A stretch of DNA of 38,918 bases from Verrucomicrobiota bacterium (GCA_023443985.1 JAEZSJ010000391.1:1-38918), one strand, 5' to 3'; counted from the stretch's first letter, positions 28,126 to 37,784 are shown. A program made the numbers and translations. Notes: generated by a model not told the origin, from the letters alone.

Positions 28126-29001
28126 ATGATCGTCATCCACGATCCCGCGTGCGCGGAGTTCGGCAGCCCCGAGCGGCCGGAACAACCCGCCCGGGTGATC
28201 AAGACCGCCGAGCTCCTGCGCGCCAACCATCCCGACTGGGAATGGCAGCGGCCGGGTGCGGTCGCCGAGGAGACGGTCCTGCTCGCCCACGACGCCGCGC
28301 TGCTTGCGCGCCTGCGCAAGCCGGAGGAGTTCGACGCCGACACGCCGTACTTCGACCGCATCGCGGACCATGCGCTCTGCTCGGTGGCCGGCGCGCTCAC
28401 GGCGATGGACCACGCGCTTGCCGGGCGCCAAGCGTTCTCGCTGCTGCGTCCGCCGGGGCACCATGCAACCCGCAACCGCGCCATGGGCTTCTGTTATCTC
28501 AACCAGGTGGCGATCGCGGCGCTCGAGGCGCGGCGGCGCGGTGTCGCGCGCGTGGCGGTGTGGGATTTCGACGCGCATCACGGCAACGGCACCGAGGAGA
28601 TCCTCGGGGGCGTGGCCGGCACGCTCTACGTGTCCGTGCACCAGACCCCGTGTTATCCGGGCACCGGCCTCGGCTCGGAGGCGAACTGCCTGAACTTCCC
28701 CGTCGCCCCGCGTCTCCCGCGCGAGGAGCTGCTCGAGACCATGCGGCGCTCCTGGAATGCGCTGCTGGCCTTCCATCCCGAGCTCGTCCTCGTCTCCGCC
28801 GGCTTCGATGCGTACGAACACGACCCGGTGGCGCAGCTCACCGCCAGCGTGGGCGACTACGGCAGCCTCGGCCGCTGGGTGCGCGAGGCGAACCTGCCCG
28901 CCGCCGTGATCCTCGAGGGCGGCTACAGCGGCGACTTGCCCCTGCTCGTGGATGCCTTTCTCACTGCTTGGGGCGCCGACCAGTCCGGCTCGCCCCGTTG
29001 A
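28126..29001 (+). CDS. Histone-deacetylase-family zinc hydrolase
   Basis: A 291-residue protein from the ATG at 28126, preceded by GGGAGG. It belongs to the class of bacterial deacetylases related to acetoin utilisation (AcuC) and acetylpolyamine amidohydrolases. Active-site elements are LLRPPGHHATRNRAMGFCYL (His-His pair), VWDFDAHHGNGTEEIL (zinc Asp and His) and LVLVSAGFDAYEHDP (zinc Asp), with LEGGYS near the end. The substrate is unknown. The rnd gene follows 12 bases after the stop, so they are probably cotranscribed. Confidence 0.9.
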   Translation: MIVIHDPACAEFGSPERPEQPARVIKTAELLRANHPDWEWQRPGAVAEETVLLAHDAALLARLRKPEEFDADTPYFDRIADHALCSVAGALTAMDHALAGRQAFSLLRPPGHHATRNRAMGFCYLNQVAIAALEARRRGVARVAVWDFDAHHGNGTEEILGGVAGTLYVSVHQTPCYPGTGLGSEANCLNFPVAPRLPREELLETMRRSWNALLAFHPELVLVSAGFDAYEHDPVAQLTASVGDYGSLGRWVREANLPAAVILEGGYSGDLPLLVDAFLTAWGADQSGSPR

Positions 29002-29013
29002 ACGCTTCCTCCT

Positions 29014-30144
29014 GTGTCTCCCCACGCCGAAAACTTCACCCTCATCTCGTTGCCCGGAGAACTCGGGCCGCTGCTCGCCGCGCTCGACCGCGCGACCGAG
29101 GTGTCGATCGACACCGAGGCCGACAACCTCTTCCGCTACCGCACCCGGGTGTGCCTCATGCAGATCCACGCGGCCGGCGAGACCTTCCTGCTCGACCTGC
29201 TCACGGGCGTGCCGCTCGACCCGCTCTGGGAGCGCCTGCGGCGGAAGCACCTGATCATGCACGGCAGCGACTACGATCTGCGGCTCCTGTATGAGGAATA
29301 TGGGTTCGTGGCGACCTCGCTGTTCGACACGATGCTCGCCGCCCAGCTGCTGAACCGCCCGCGCTTCGGCCTGGCTTCGCTGCTCCAGGACCACTTCAAC
29401 GTGACCCTCGCGAAGGAGGGCCAGAAGGCGAACTGGTCGAAGCGGCCGATCACCGAGAAGCTGCTCAACTACGCCGCCAAGGACGTGATCTTCCTGCCCG
29501 CGCTGCGCGACCTCCTGCTCGCCGAGCTTGAGCAGCGCGGCCGCGTCGACTGGCTGCGGCAGAAATGCGACTGGCAGATCCGCACCGCGCTCACCGGCTT
29601 CCCCAAGGGCGACGAGAACTCCTGGCGGATCGGCCGTTCGGAGCATCTGCGCGCCCGCGGCCTGTGCGTGCTCCACGATCTCTGGCACTGGCGCGAGCGG
29701 CAGGCCGAGCGGATCGACACGCCCCCGTTCAAGGTGGTGGGCAACGACCTGCTCCTCCACCTTGCCGCCGCGGCCGACGCGGGCGACGCCCGGGCCGCCT
29801 TCGCCCAGCTCCATCTCGGCAAACGCGAACGGCTGCGCGAGAGTTTCGCCCGTGCGCTGGAGGCCGGCCTGTCGCGCGACCCGGCGACGTTGCCGCGCCG
29901 CCGCAGCAACGGCGGCGACCGCCAGCCGCTCAGCGCCCGCGAGCTCGAGCGGCAGGACCGGATCCGCGAAGTGCGCGACCGCGCGGCGAAACGGCTCAAT
30001 CTGGATCCCACACTCATCGCCAGCCGCGCGCAGCTCACCCAGCTCGCCCGCGAACCGGAGAAGCTCGCCGAGCTGCTGCTGCCCTGGCAGGCGCGACTGT
30101 TGCAGGACTGCGATACGTTCGCCTCCGCCTCCGCGGAGGCCTGA
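29014..30144 (+). CDS. rnd: Ribonuclease D
   Basis: A 376-residue protein from a GTG at 29014. The DEDD exonuclease domain has Asp33 and Glu35 (SIDTEADN), Asp88 in HGSDYDLRLL, and Tyr153/Asp157 in YAAKDVIFLP, so it is a DEDDy 3'-5' exoribonuclease that trims tRNA and other stable RNAs. An HRDC domain follows (about residues 205-285), and a second helical region lies at the C-terminus. It is probably in an operon with the upstream deacetylase-like gene. Confidence 0.9.
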   Translation: MSPHAENFTLISLPGELGPLLAALDRATEVSIDTEADNLFRYRTRVCLMQIHAAGETFLLDLLTGVPLDPLWERLRRKHLIMHGSDYDLRLLYEEYGFVATSLFDTMLAAQLLNRPRFGLASLLQDHFNVTLAKEGQKANWSKRPITEKLLNYAAKDVIFLPALRDLLLAELEQRGRVDWLRQKCDWQIRTALTGFPKGDENSWRIGRSEHLRARGLCVLHDLWHWRERQAERIDTPPFKVVGNDLLLHLAAAADAGDARAAFAQLHLGKRERLRESFARALEAGLSRDPATLPRRRSNGGDRQPLSARELERQDRIREVRDRAAKRLNLDPTLIASRAQLTQLAREPEKLAELLLPWQARLLQDCDTFASASAEA

Positions 30145-30306
30145 GGCGCAGCGATCCGATCGAGAATTGGCGGACGAGTGCCGAAGTGGCGGGCTTCGGA
30201 CCCGCGCCCCGTGGTGCGGCGCGTGGGCCCGCGCCGGCGGACTGCGCGCGCTTGGAAACCCGAGCACGCCACCGCTTCCGTTGACGCCGGCCCGACGGAC
30301 GCCACG

Positions 30307-31482
30307 ATGCGCGCTGTGAACGACTCATCCGACGAACTGGAATTGGCGCTGCCCGAACCCGGCGAAGTGGGCCTGGTCGAGGCGCGCGATTTCGTCTCCG
30401 ACGAGCCGTTCATCTTCGACAACGGCCAGACGATCCCGGGCTTCACGCTGCGTTACGAGACGTACGGCCGCCTCAACGCCGCGCGGGACAACGCCATCTT
30501 CGTCGCCCACGCCCTCAGTGGCGACCACCACGCGGCCGGGGTGCACTCGCTCGCCGACCGCAAGCCGGGCTGGTGGAACAACATCATCGGGCCGGGCAAG
30601 GCGCTCGACACGAACAAGTACTTCGTCGTCTGCAGCAACTGCCTGGGCGGTTGTGTCGGCTCCACGGGGCCGAGTTCGCCCAACCCGGCCACCGGCCAGC
30701 CTTGGGGCACCGCGTTCCCGCAGCTGACCGTGCGCGACATGGTGCGGGCTGACAAACGCCTGCTCGACCACCTCGGCGTCACGGCGCTCCACGCCGCGGT
30801 CGGCGGCTCGATGGGCGGCATGCGGGTGTTGCAGTTCGGCATCGAGTTTCCCGCGTTCGTGCGGCGTCTCCTGCCGATGGCGACGACCGCGCGCGAGAAC
30901 GCCCAGGCGATCGCCTTCAACGCGGTCGGCCGCGAGGCGATCGTGCAGGATCCCGACTGGCACCGCGGCGAGTACCCGAAGGGCGGCGGGCCGCGCGTCG
31001 GCTTGGCGATCGCGCGCATGATGGCGCACATCACCTATCTCTCCGATGCCTCGATGGAGCAGAAGTTCGGCCGCCGGAAACGCGGCGGCACCACTGCGCC
31101 CGAGGCGGTGGCGAGTTTCGATCCGCAGTACGAGGTGGAGCGCTATCTGCAGCATCAGGGGCAGTCGTTCATCAACCGCTTCGACGCCAACACCTATCTC
31201 TACATCACCCGCGCGATCGACGACTTCGACCTCGCCGGCGCGTACGGCTCGCTCGAGCACGCCTTCCGCGAGGTGCGCGCGCGCACGCTCTGTGTGGCGT
31301 TCACCAGCGACTGGCTGTTCCCGACGACGCAGAACCGCGAGATCGTGCTCGCGCTGCTGCGCGCCGGGAAGGCGGCGAGTTATGCCGAACTGGCCACGGA
31401 CCTCGGGCATGATTCGTTTCTGCTCGATTCGCCGCAGCTCTACGACCTGGTGCGCGATTTCCTCGCCGGCCCGTTGGACTGA
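30307..31482 (+). CDS. metX: Homoserine O-acetyltransferase
   Basis: A 391-residue alpha/beta hydrolase from the ATG at 30307. It acetylates homoserine in methionine synthesis. The nucleophile elbow is GGSMGG (Ser168); the family oxyanion and substrate region HALSGDHHAAG and the VVCSNCLGGCVGSTGPSSPN block are intact. The catalytic Asp is in FTSDWLFP and the His in LGHDSFLLD. Acetyl versus succinyl specificity cannot be settled by eye. The 160-base leader (30145-30306) has a CCGAAG/CTTCGG hairpin near 30190, but I could not fit it to a known SAM riboswitch. Confidence 0.9.
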   Translation: MRAVNDSSDELELALPEPGEVGLVEARDFVSDEPFIFDNGQTIPGFTLRYETYGRLNAARDNAIFVAHALSGDHHAAGVHSLADRKPGWWNNIIGPGKALDTNKYFVVCSNCLGGCVGSTGPSSPNPATGQPWGTAFPQLTVRDMVRADKRLLDHLGVTALHAAVGGSMGGMRVLQFGIEFPAFVRRLLPMATTARENAQAIAFNAVGREAIVQDPDWHRGEYPKGGGPRVGLAIARMMAHITYLSDASMEQKFGRRKRGGTTAPEAVASFDPQYEVERYLQHQGQSFINRFDANTYLYITRAIDDFDLAGAYGSLEHAFREVRARTLCVAFTSDWLFPTTQNREIVLALLRAGKAASYAELATDLGHDSFLLDSPQLYDLVRDFLAGPLD

Positions 31483-31501
31483 GCGGCGGGGACTCGGCGG
31501 C

Positions 31502-31525
31502 GCACCGGCGGCCGGGGGCCGGTGC
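31502..31525 (+). terminator. Possible hairpin terminator after metX
   Basis: An 8-bp perfect stem (GCACCGGC / GCCGGTGC) with an 8-base loop, 20 bases past the metX stop. There is no T run, so termination is uncertain. Confidence 0.3.
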
Positions 31526-31662
31526 CGGGAGGCCGAGCCTGTGCGGTGGTTCCGCTGCGTGCGCTCGACGGCCGCGGCCTTCGCCAGGTTTGCAGGTTAA
31601 GGAAGCCGGGGGACGACCGATGAGGTGAATACCGGAGGCGTCCCTTCGCTCCCGGCGACCGC

Positions 31663-34600
31663 ATGTCCTTACCAGGCATCCGAGCCTCGCCCGTGGCAGT
31701 GGTGTCCCGGGTCGTCCTTGCCGTCCTCGCGGTGTTGTTCCTCGCGGGTGCGCGGGGGGAGATGCAGACCGGGGGCATGGACCGGCGGAGGATGAGAACG
31801 GTTTCCGCGGGGACACCTGGTTCCGGTGCTGGGGATACTCGGACCGCCGTCGTGTCGCGGGTCGGACTTGGCACGGCCGAGCGTCCGCTCCGCGATGACA
31901 CCCCGGGTGGGGCGGAGCGTCCGTCGCCGGGCGGGGACCGGACATGGCGGGCCGCGCCTTGGGCGTGGACTTGTCTTGCTGGCGCCGCCGCGGTGCTCGG
32001 CGTCGGAGGGCTGGTTCGTGAACGCCGCCGGCGGACGCGACTGGAACGCGATCTCGGGCGGGCGCGCTACTCGCTGGCCCGGCTCCGCCGGGCGTTGGAT
32101 CTGGGCGCGATGGTCACGGTGGCGGATCGCGACGGTGTCATCCGGGAGGCCAACGATCACTTCTGCGAGGCGACCGGCTTTCGGCGCGAGGAGGTCGTCG
32201 GGCACACATACCGCCTCATCAAGTCCGCGCGCCACCCGCGGGAGTTCCACCAGTCGCTCTGGGCGACGATCAGCTCCGGGCGGAGTTGGGCGGGGGAGAT
32301 CTGCAACCTCACCAAGGGCGGCGTCGAGATGTGGTTTGCCACGACCATCATGCCGTTGGTCGGCGACGACGGCCGGCCCGACCGGTACCTCGCGCTCCAG
32401 CACGATGTCACCGCGCGAAGAAGGCTGACGCTCGAGCTCGAGCGTCAGGCGCAGGCGGCCCGGGCGGCACCGGTGGCGCTGGCCTTCATCGACGCCCAGC
32501 ATCGTATCGAATGGGCGAATTCAGCTTGGGCGCGCTTGTTCGCCCGGAAGCTGCCGACATTCGTCGGACGCCTGCTCGGGGCGGTGTTGCACGACCTTGG
32601 TCTCGAGCCGGCGGCTCTCGCCCGGGTGGAGGACGGTCTGGCGAACGGGCGCGGCTTCGCTGTCGAGTTCTGCTGCGCGCGCCCGGGGGCGAACGCCATC
32701 TGGACGCATCTTGAGCTCGAACCCGTGCAGGGGGAGGACGGGTGTCCGCTGTCCTTCGTGGCGCTCGCGACCGACACCACGTCGACCCGGTGGCACGACC
32801 GCCTGCTCGAGGGCATCCTCGGGAGTCCGGCCTGCGCGCTGGTCGCCACCAATCCTCAGGGGGAAATCGAGACGGTCAGCCGTGGCGCGGAGCAACTCCT
32901 CGGCTACGCGGCGTCCGATCTCGTGGGCCGGGCCACGCCGCTGCTGTTCCTCGATCCGACCGAACTTGAGCAACGGGCCGCGGTGCTCGCCGCGGAGCTT
33001 GGCCGGCCGGTGCGGTGCGATTTCGAGGCGGTGACCGCCAAGGCGCTCGCAAGCGGGGGTGCGGACGAGGGCACGGCGACCTTTGTCCGCCGGGACGGCC
33101 GCCGGCTGCCGGTCCGTCTCGTGACGGCCGCCTTGACCGACCGCGCGGGCGGCGTGGTCGGTATTCTGCTCCTGGCGAGCGACATCACCGTGCAACGCCG
33201 GTCGATCGAACAGTTGAGCCGCAGCGAGGAGCGCTGGCAGCTCGTGATCTCGGGCAGCAACGATGGCGCGTGGGAGTGGGACATCCGCAGCGACACGATG
33301 TGGGTGTCGCCCCGCGACCGGGAGATCCTCGGGCTGCCCGAGCTCGCGGAGACGATCTCGCGGGCGCAATGGGTCGGGCTGATGCATCCCGCGGATGTCG
33401 CGGGCACGCGGGAGGCGATCCAGCGGTATTTCGCGGGCGAGGCGCCCGTCTATGAACACATCCACCGGGTGGGCGGAACCGGCGGCGAATGGAGGTGGGT
33501 GCTGACGCGTGGAAAGGCGGTCTTCGATGCGGCGGGTCGGCCGCTGCGTATGTTGGGCACGCATACCGATGTGACGGCGAGCCGGCGGCTGCAGGACCGG
33601 TTGCGCGAGAGCGAGGCGCGCCTGCTCGAGGCGCAGGCGGTGGCCCACATCGGGAGCTGGTCGCTGGACTCCGCCACGCGCACGCTGACCTGGTCGGAGG
33701 AGGCGAGCCGCCTCTTCGGCCTGGCGTTCCGGAATGCGCCGCTCGGGCTCGTGCTGCGGTTGTGTCCGCCGCCGGCGCGTTCGGCGCTCCGGGCGGCGTT
33801 GGGACTGGCGTTCGCGCGCGGCGAAGGCACGCAGTTCGACGTGGCTTTGGGCGGCCCGCGGTGGCGCTCCCTCTGGGCGCGGGTGACGATCCGCACCGAG
33901 CAGCTGGACGGCAAGGTGGTGCGTGTGTACGGAACAATTCAGGACATCACCGCCCTGCACGAGGCCGAGTCCCGGCAGCACGAGGCGGCGCAGCGGCTCG
34001 AGAAGATCGCCACCCAGGTGCCGGGCATGGTGTTCCAGCTGGTACTCGGGACTGACGGTCGGCTGACGCTGCCGTTCGTGAGCGCGGGTGCACGGGCCCT
34101 GTTCGGCGTCCCGCCGGAGCGTTTGGCCGAAGACGCCGGGCCGATTCTCGACCTGGTCGACCCGGCGGACAGCGACCTGGTGCGCAGCTCGCTCCAGGAA
34201 TCGGCGGCGCAACTGAACGCCTGGACCTGCGAGTTCCGGATCCGGCAGGATGGCGGCGGGGTGCGTTGGCTGTTCGGCAATGCCCAGCCGGAGCGGCTGG
34301 GCGACGGAGCGGTGCAATGGCACGGGCTCGTGACCGAGGTGACGAGCCGCAAGCGCGTGGAGGCGCGGTTGCGCGAGCAGGAGGCGTTCCTCAAGGAGCT
34401 CTTCAGCGGCATCGATCTGCCGATCTGGGTGGTCGATGTGCTCGAGGAGGACTGCTTCCGCTTCGCGGGGGTGAACGCCTCGTTCGAGCGCAACCTGGGG
34501 CTCTCGGCGGCCGCGATCATCGGGCGCCGCCCCGGCGAGCTCGCGTCCTCGCTCTCGGTGGAGATGGGGCGGCAGATGGAGGACCATTTCCATGACTGCG

Positions 34601-36813
34601 TGCTCGCCGGCACCACGATCAACTACGAGGAGCAGGTCGCCATGGGCGGCACGCGCGAACGGTGGTGGCTGACGCAGCTCAAGCCCGTGCGCGACGAGAA
34701 CGGCCGGATCTCGCGGCTGATCGGTTCGGCGTTCGAAATCACGGAGCGCATGGAGATGGAACGCCGCCTGCGGGAGAGCGAGGAGCGCTTCTTCCTCATC
34801 GCGCGTGCGACGAGCGACGCGGTGTGGGACCTCGACCCGGCCTCCGGTTCGCTCTGGTGGAGCGATGGGGTGACACGACTTTTTGGTTACGACCAGCCCG
34901 GCGCCTCGGCGGGGCTGCGGTGGTGGTTCGCGCGGGTGCATCCCGCGGACCGGGCGCTGGTCGAGGCCGGCCTGGCCTCCGCGCTCGAGTCCGTGTCCGA
35001 GCGTTGGGATTGCGAGTTCCGTTTCCTGCACGCCGACGGGCGCTGCCTCTATGTGCTCGCCCGGGCGCTGATCCTGCGCGGGTCCGGCGGGCGGGCGATC
35101 CGGGTGGTGGGCGGCATGATGGACGTCTCCGAACAGCGCGCCGTGCGCGACGAGATGCGCGGGGCGCGCGAGGCGGCGGAGGCGGCGAATGCGCGGCTGC
35201 AGGAGTCGGTCCAGCGGGCGAACGCGCTCGCGCACGAGGCCGCTGCGGCGACCGTCGCGAAGTCGGAGTTCCTCGCGAACATGAGCCACGAGATCCGCAC
35301 GCCCTTAAACGCGATCATCGGCATGGGCGGCCTCATGCTCGGCACCCAGCTCAACGAGCAGCAGCGGGAGTTGGTCGAAACCATCTGCATGTCGGGCGAC
35401 ACCCTGTTGTCCCTGATCAACGACATCCTCGACTTCTCGAAGATCGAGTCGGGCAGCCTGGAACTGGAGGCGGCGCCGTTCGCCCTGCACGACTGTGTGG
35501 AGGCGGCGCTCGATGTCCTCGGCGCGCGCGCGAGCGAGAAACGTCTCGACCTGGCCTACTGGATCGAGCCGACGGTGCCCGCGATGGTGGTCGGCGACCC
35601 GACGCGGCTGCGCCAGGTGCTCGTGAATCTCGTGGGCAACGCGGTGAAGTTCACCCGGCACGGCGAGGTGTACGTCGGGGTCGAGCGCATCGGCCTGCAG
35701 GATGGGGCGGTGCGGCTGCGGTTCACGGTGCGTGACACCGGAATCGGGATACCGCCGGAGCGGATGGATCGGCTGTTCAAGAGCTTCAGCCAGGTCGACG
35801 CCTCGACGACCCGGAAGTTCGGGGGCACCGGGCTGGGGCTGGCGATCTGTCGGCGCCTGGTGGAGTTGATGGACGGGCACATCTGGGCCGAGAGCGAGGT
35901 CGGGCACGGGAGCCGGTTCATCTTCGAGATCCGCCTGGGGCTGGGCGCCGGGACCGCGTTGGACTGCGCGCCACCGCTCGAAGGGCTCACGGGGCGGCGG
36001 GTCCTCGTCGCGGAGGACAACACCACGGTGCGCGACGCTCTGGCGCGCCAGTTCTGCAGTTGGGGCCTGGCCGCCCACGCGGTCGCCTCAGCCGAGGAGG
36101 CACTGGAATGGCTGCGGCGCGAGCGGACCGATCTGCTCGTGCTCGACCAACAGTTGCCGGGCGGCGAGGGCGTCGCGCTGTTGCGACGCCTGCGGGAGCT
36201 GCCGCACGGAGCCGGGCTCCCGGCGTTGCTCCTGTCGACGCTCGACGCCTTCGGTCAGTTGCCCGCGGACCTCGGGTTGGTGGCCCAGCTCGCGAAGCCG
36301 CTCAAATGCGGTGCGCTGCGCGACGCGGTCGTGAACGTGCTTGGTTGCCGCACCCGGGAGGTCGCGGAGGCGAAGCCGGCGACTGCGATGAAGAAGTTGG
36401 CCGAGGATCACCCGCTTTCGATCCTCCTCGCCGAGGACAACCTGACCAACCAACGCGTGGCCCAGCTCATTCTCAACCGTCTCGGTTACCGTGCCGACGT
36501 GGCGAACAACGGTGTCGAGGCGCTCGCGGCACTGGAGCGACAGCACTACGACTTGGTGTTTCTCGACGTGCAGATGCCGGAGATGGACGGCCTCACGGCG
36601 GCGAAGGAGATCAACCGCCGCCGGCCGCGCGGCTCCGTGCCACGCTTGGTTGCGATGACGGCGAATGCGATGGTGGGCGACCGTGACGAGTGTCTCGCGG
36701 CCGGCATGCACGACTACGTGGCGAAGCCGGTGCAGGCCGCGGAGCTCGAGGCGGCACTGCGGCGCGCGATCGGGCAACGCGCGGCGGCCAGCCCGCCGGA
36801 GGCGGCAGGCTGA
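31663..36813 (+). CDS. Hybrid histidine kinase with eight PAS-like domains and two receivers
   Basis: A 1716-residue membrane sensor. Hydrophobic segments at about residues 12-31 and 97-115 bracket a short extracytoplasmic loop of about 65 residues. Eight PAS/PAC-like units follow between about 145 and 1165, several ending in the D-I/V-T linker (HDVTARR, SDITVQRR, TDVTASRR, QDITALHE, TEVTSRKR, FEITERME, MDVSEQRA). Next come a coiled coil, the HisKA box with His1209 (FLANMSHEIRTPLNAIIGM), and a HATPase with the N box LVNLVGNAVKFT, DTGIGIP and GGTGLGLAI. Two receivers end the protein: Asp1495 (LVLDQQLPGG, a degenerate acceptor context) and Asp1635 (LVFLDVQMPEMDG, with YVAKPV). No HPt domain or dedicated regulator is nearby. 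The ligand is unknown. Confidence 0.93.
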   Translation: MSLPGIRASPVAVVSRVVLAVLAVLFLAGARGEMQTGGMDRRRMRTVSAGTPGSGAGDTRTAVVSRVGLGTAERPLRDDTPGGAERPSPGGDRTWRAAPWAWTCLAGAAAVLGVGGLVRERRRRTRLERDLGRARYSLARLRRALDLGAMVTVADRDGVIREANDHFCEATGFRREEVVGHTYRLIKSARHPREFHQSLWATISSGRSWAGEICNLTKGGVEMWFATTIMPLVGDDGRPDRYLALQHDVTARRRLTLELERQAQAARAAPVALAFIDAQHRIEWANSAWARLFARKLPTFVGRLLGAVLHDLGLEPAALARVEDGLANGRGFAVEFCCARPGANAIWTHLELEPVQGEDGCPLSFVALATDTTSTRWHDRLLEGILGSPACALVATNPQGEIETVSRGAEQLLGYAASDLVGRATPLLFLDPTELEQRAAVLAAELGRPVRCDFEAVTAKALASGGADEGTATFVRRDGRRLPVRLVTAALTDRAGGVVGILLLASDITVQRRSIEQLSRSEERWQLVISGSNDGAWEWDIRSDTMWVSPRDREILGLPELAETISRAQWVGLMHPADVAGTREAIQRYFAGEAPVYEHIHRVGGTGGEWRWVLTRGKAVFDAAGRPLRMLGTHTDVTASRRLQDRLRESEARLLEAQAVAHIGSWSLDSATRTLTWSEEASRLFGLAFRNAPLGLVLRLCPPPARSALRAALGLAFARGEGTQFDVALGGPRWRSLWARVTIRTEQLDGKVVRVYGTIQDITALHEAESRQHEAAQRLEKIATQVPGMVFQLVLGTDGRLTLPFVSAGARALFGVPPERLAEDAGPILDLVDPADSDLVRSSLQESAAQLNAWTCEFRIRQDGGGVRWLFGNAQPERLGDGAVQWHGLVTEVTSRKRVEARLREQEAFLKELFSGIDLPIWVVDVLEEDCFRFAGVNASFERNLGLSAAAIIGRRPGELASSLSVEMGRQMEDHFHDCVLAGTTINYEEQVAMGGTRERWWLTQLKPVRDENGRISRLIGSAFEITERMEMERRLRESEERFFLIARATSDAVWDLDPASGSLWWSDGVTRLFGYDQPGASAGLRWWFARVHPADRALVEAGLASALESVSERWDCEFRFLHADGRCLYVLARALILRGSGGRAIRVVGGMMDVSEQRAVRDEMRGAREAAEAANARLQESVQRANALAHEAAAATVAKSEFLANMSHEIRTPLNAIIGMGGLMLGTQLNEQQRELVETICMSGDTLLSLINDILDFSKIESGSLELEAAPFALHDCVEAALDVLGARASEKRLDLAYWIEPTVPAMVVGDPTRLRQVLVNLVGNAVKFTRHGEVYVGVERIGLQDGAVRLRFTVRDTGIGIPPERMDRLFKSFSQVDASTTRKFGGTGLGLAICRRLVELMDGHIWAESEVGHGSRFIFEIRLGLGAGTALDCAPPLEGLTGRRVLVAEDNTTVRDALARQFCSWGLAAHAVASAEEALEWLRRERTDLLVLDQQLPGGEGVALLRRLRELPHGAGLPALLLSTLDAFGQLPADLGLVAQLAKPLKCGALRDAVVNVLGCRTREVAEAKPATAMKKLAEDHPLSILLAEDNLTNQRVAQLILNRLGYRADVANNGVEALAALERQHYDLVFLDVQMPEMDGLTAAKEINRRRPRGSVPRLVAMTANAMVGDRDECLAAGMHDYVAKPVQAAELEAALRRAIGQRAAASPPEAAG

Positions 36814-36819
36814 GCCGTG

Positions 36820-37272
36820 TCAGCTTCCGGCGCGGGGCCAATCGGTGCGCGTGCCGGGGATGTGGCGGTTGCCCCACTCGGCCGCCGCGACCAAGATCGG
36901 CTTGAGGTCGCGGCAGGCGGGCGTGGGCGTGTATTCGTGGCGGACCGGGTTGTCCTGATAGGCGGTCTTCTCGACCAGGCTGGCGCCCTCGAGACGTTTC
37001 AGCCGCTCGGCGAGAATGTTGGTGGGGATGCCTTCGGGGGAGGCGAGGAAATCGCCATAACGCCGCCGGCCGAGCAGCAGATCGCGCACGACGAGCAGCG
37101 TCCACTTGTCGCCGAGCAGGTCGAGCGTGCAGGCGACCGGGCAGTCGGAGCGGACGAGGCCGGCAGGACGTTTGAGTCGGGATTTCTTCAACGCGGGCAG
37201 ACTGGCCGCACGCGCAGGCGGCGACAAGGCGAACCCGGGTGGTCGCCTTGCGACTTGCAAAATAAAAGACAC
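36820..37272 (-). CDS. HxlR-family transcriptional regulator
   Basis: Up to 150 residues from a GTG at 37272. The winged-helix HxlR domain reads CPVACTLDLLGDKWTLLVVR, DLLLGRRRYGDF, GIPTNILAERLKRLE and VRHEYTPTPACRDLKPIL. The N-terminal 27 residues are not typical. A TTG at 37191 (product starting MKKSRLKRPAGL) would give 123 residues, close to the usual size, and would leave the putative operators upstream of the gene. The single Cys in CPVA is the conserved N-terminal cysteine often used for redox or electrophile sensing. It is divergent from a cupin, probably its target. Confidence 0.87.
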   Translation of the reverse strand: MSFILQVARRPPGFALSPPARAASLPALKKSRLKRPAGLVRSDCPVACTLDLLGDKWTLLVVRDLLLGRRRYGDFLASPEGIPTNILAERLKRLEGASLVEKTAYQDNPVRHEYTPTPACRDLKPILVAAAEWGNRHIPGTRTDWPRAGS

Positions 37273-37303
37273 ATCGCTTCATGCGGCTTGCAAAAAACAA
37301 GCC
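37254..37303. promoter_or_regulatory. Candidate HxlR operator between the divergent HxlR and cupin genes
   Basis: CTTGCAAAA occurs at 37254-37262 and again at 37287-37295, 33 bases apart or about three helical turns. The second is part of a perfect inverted repeat GGCTTG (37285-37290) / CAAGCC (37298-37303) with a 7-base A-rich spacer. The cupin start lies 7 bases further on. Such spaced, palindromic A-rich sites fit a dimeric winged-helix repressor. Confidence 0.5.
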
Positions 37304-37310
37304 ACAACCA

Positions 37311-37784
37311 ATGACCCAAACGAACTCCTCCATTCCTTCCCCAGTCGCCGTCGCGGACTTCGGGCCTCTCGCCGCGCTCGCGGAGCGTCCCGACTCGGTG
37401 CTCTCGGGGAAGGTGTTCCTTTCCGGGGTGCTCGGTCTCACCAGTTGCGAGATCAGCCTGAACCGCGTGCCGGCCGGGCGCGGCTACCCATTCATGCACA
37501 AGCACCGGCGCAACGAGGAGGTCTACCTCGTCGTCGGCGGGCGGGGTGTGTTGCTCGCCGAGGGTCGCGAGATCCCGCTCCAGGAGGGCAGCGCGATCCG
37601 GTTGGCGCCCGAGGTGGAGCGCACCCTCGCCGCCGCCGCGGATGCGCCACTCGACTACATCTGCTTCCAGGCGCCGCAGGGGGCGATGCCGTATGGCTAC
37701 ATGGAGGACGGATACCCGACCTCGTTCGAGGTGCCGTTTGCGAACCCGCTGCCATTGCCCGAGACGCTTCGGCGGGGAAGATAG
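37311..37784 (+). CDS. Cupin-domain protein
   Basis: A 157-residue protein from the ATG at 37311. A single cupin barrel is seen, with His63, His65 and Glu70 (HKHRRNEEVYLVVGGRGVLL) as likely metal ligands and the second half EIPLQEGSAIRLAPEVERTL. The late part (FQAPQGAMPYGYMEDGYP) is not diagnostic. It could be an isomerase, dioxygenase or small-molecule-binding protein. Divergence from an HxlR regulator suggests induction by a reactive or aromatic compound, but that is inference. Confidence 0.78.
   Translation: MTQTNSSIPSPVAVADFGPLAALAERPDSVLSGKVFLSGVLGLTSCEISLNRVPAGRGYPFMHKHRRNEEVYLVVGGRGVLLAEGREIPLQEGSAIRLAPEVERTLAAAADAPLDYICFQAPQGAMPYGYMEDGYPTSFEVPFANPLPLPETLRRGR

Noticed and set aside
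28090..30267. A 725-codon minus-strand frame
   Set aside because: It is antisense to the deacetylase-like and rnd genes, which have complete active-site motifs.
30145..30306. A SAM riboswitch or tRNA-like fold ahead of metX
   Set aside because: Only one short CCGAAG/CTTCGG hairpin is present; the conserved SAM riboswitch cores are not recognisable and no cloverleaf closes.
32521..35289. A 922-codon minus-strand frame
   Set aside because: It is antisense to the hybrid kinase; it is Arg/His/Pro-rich shadow sequence.
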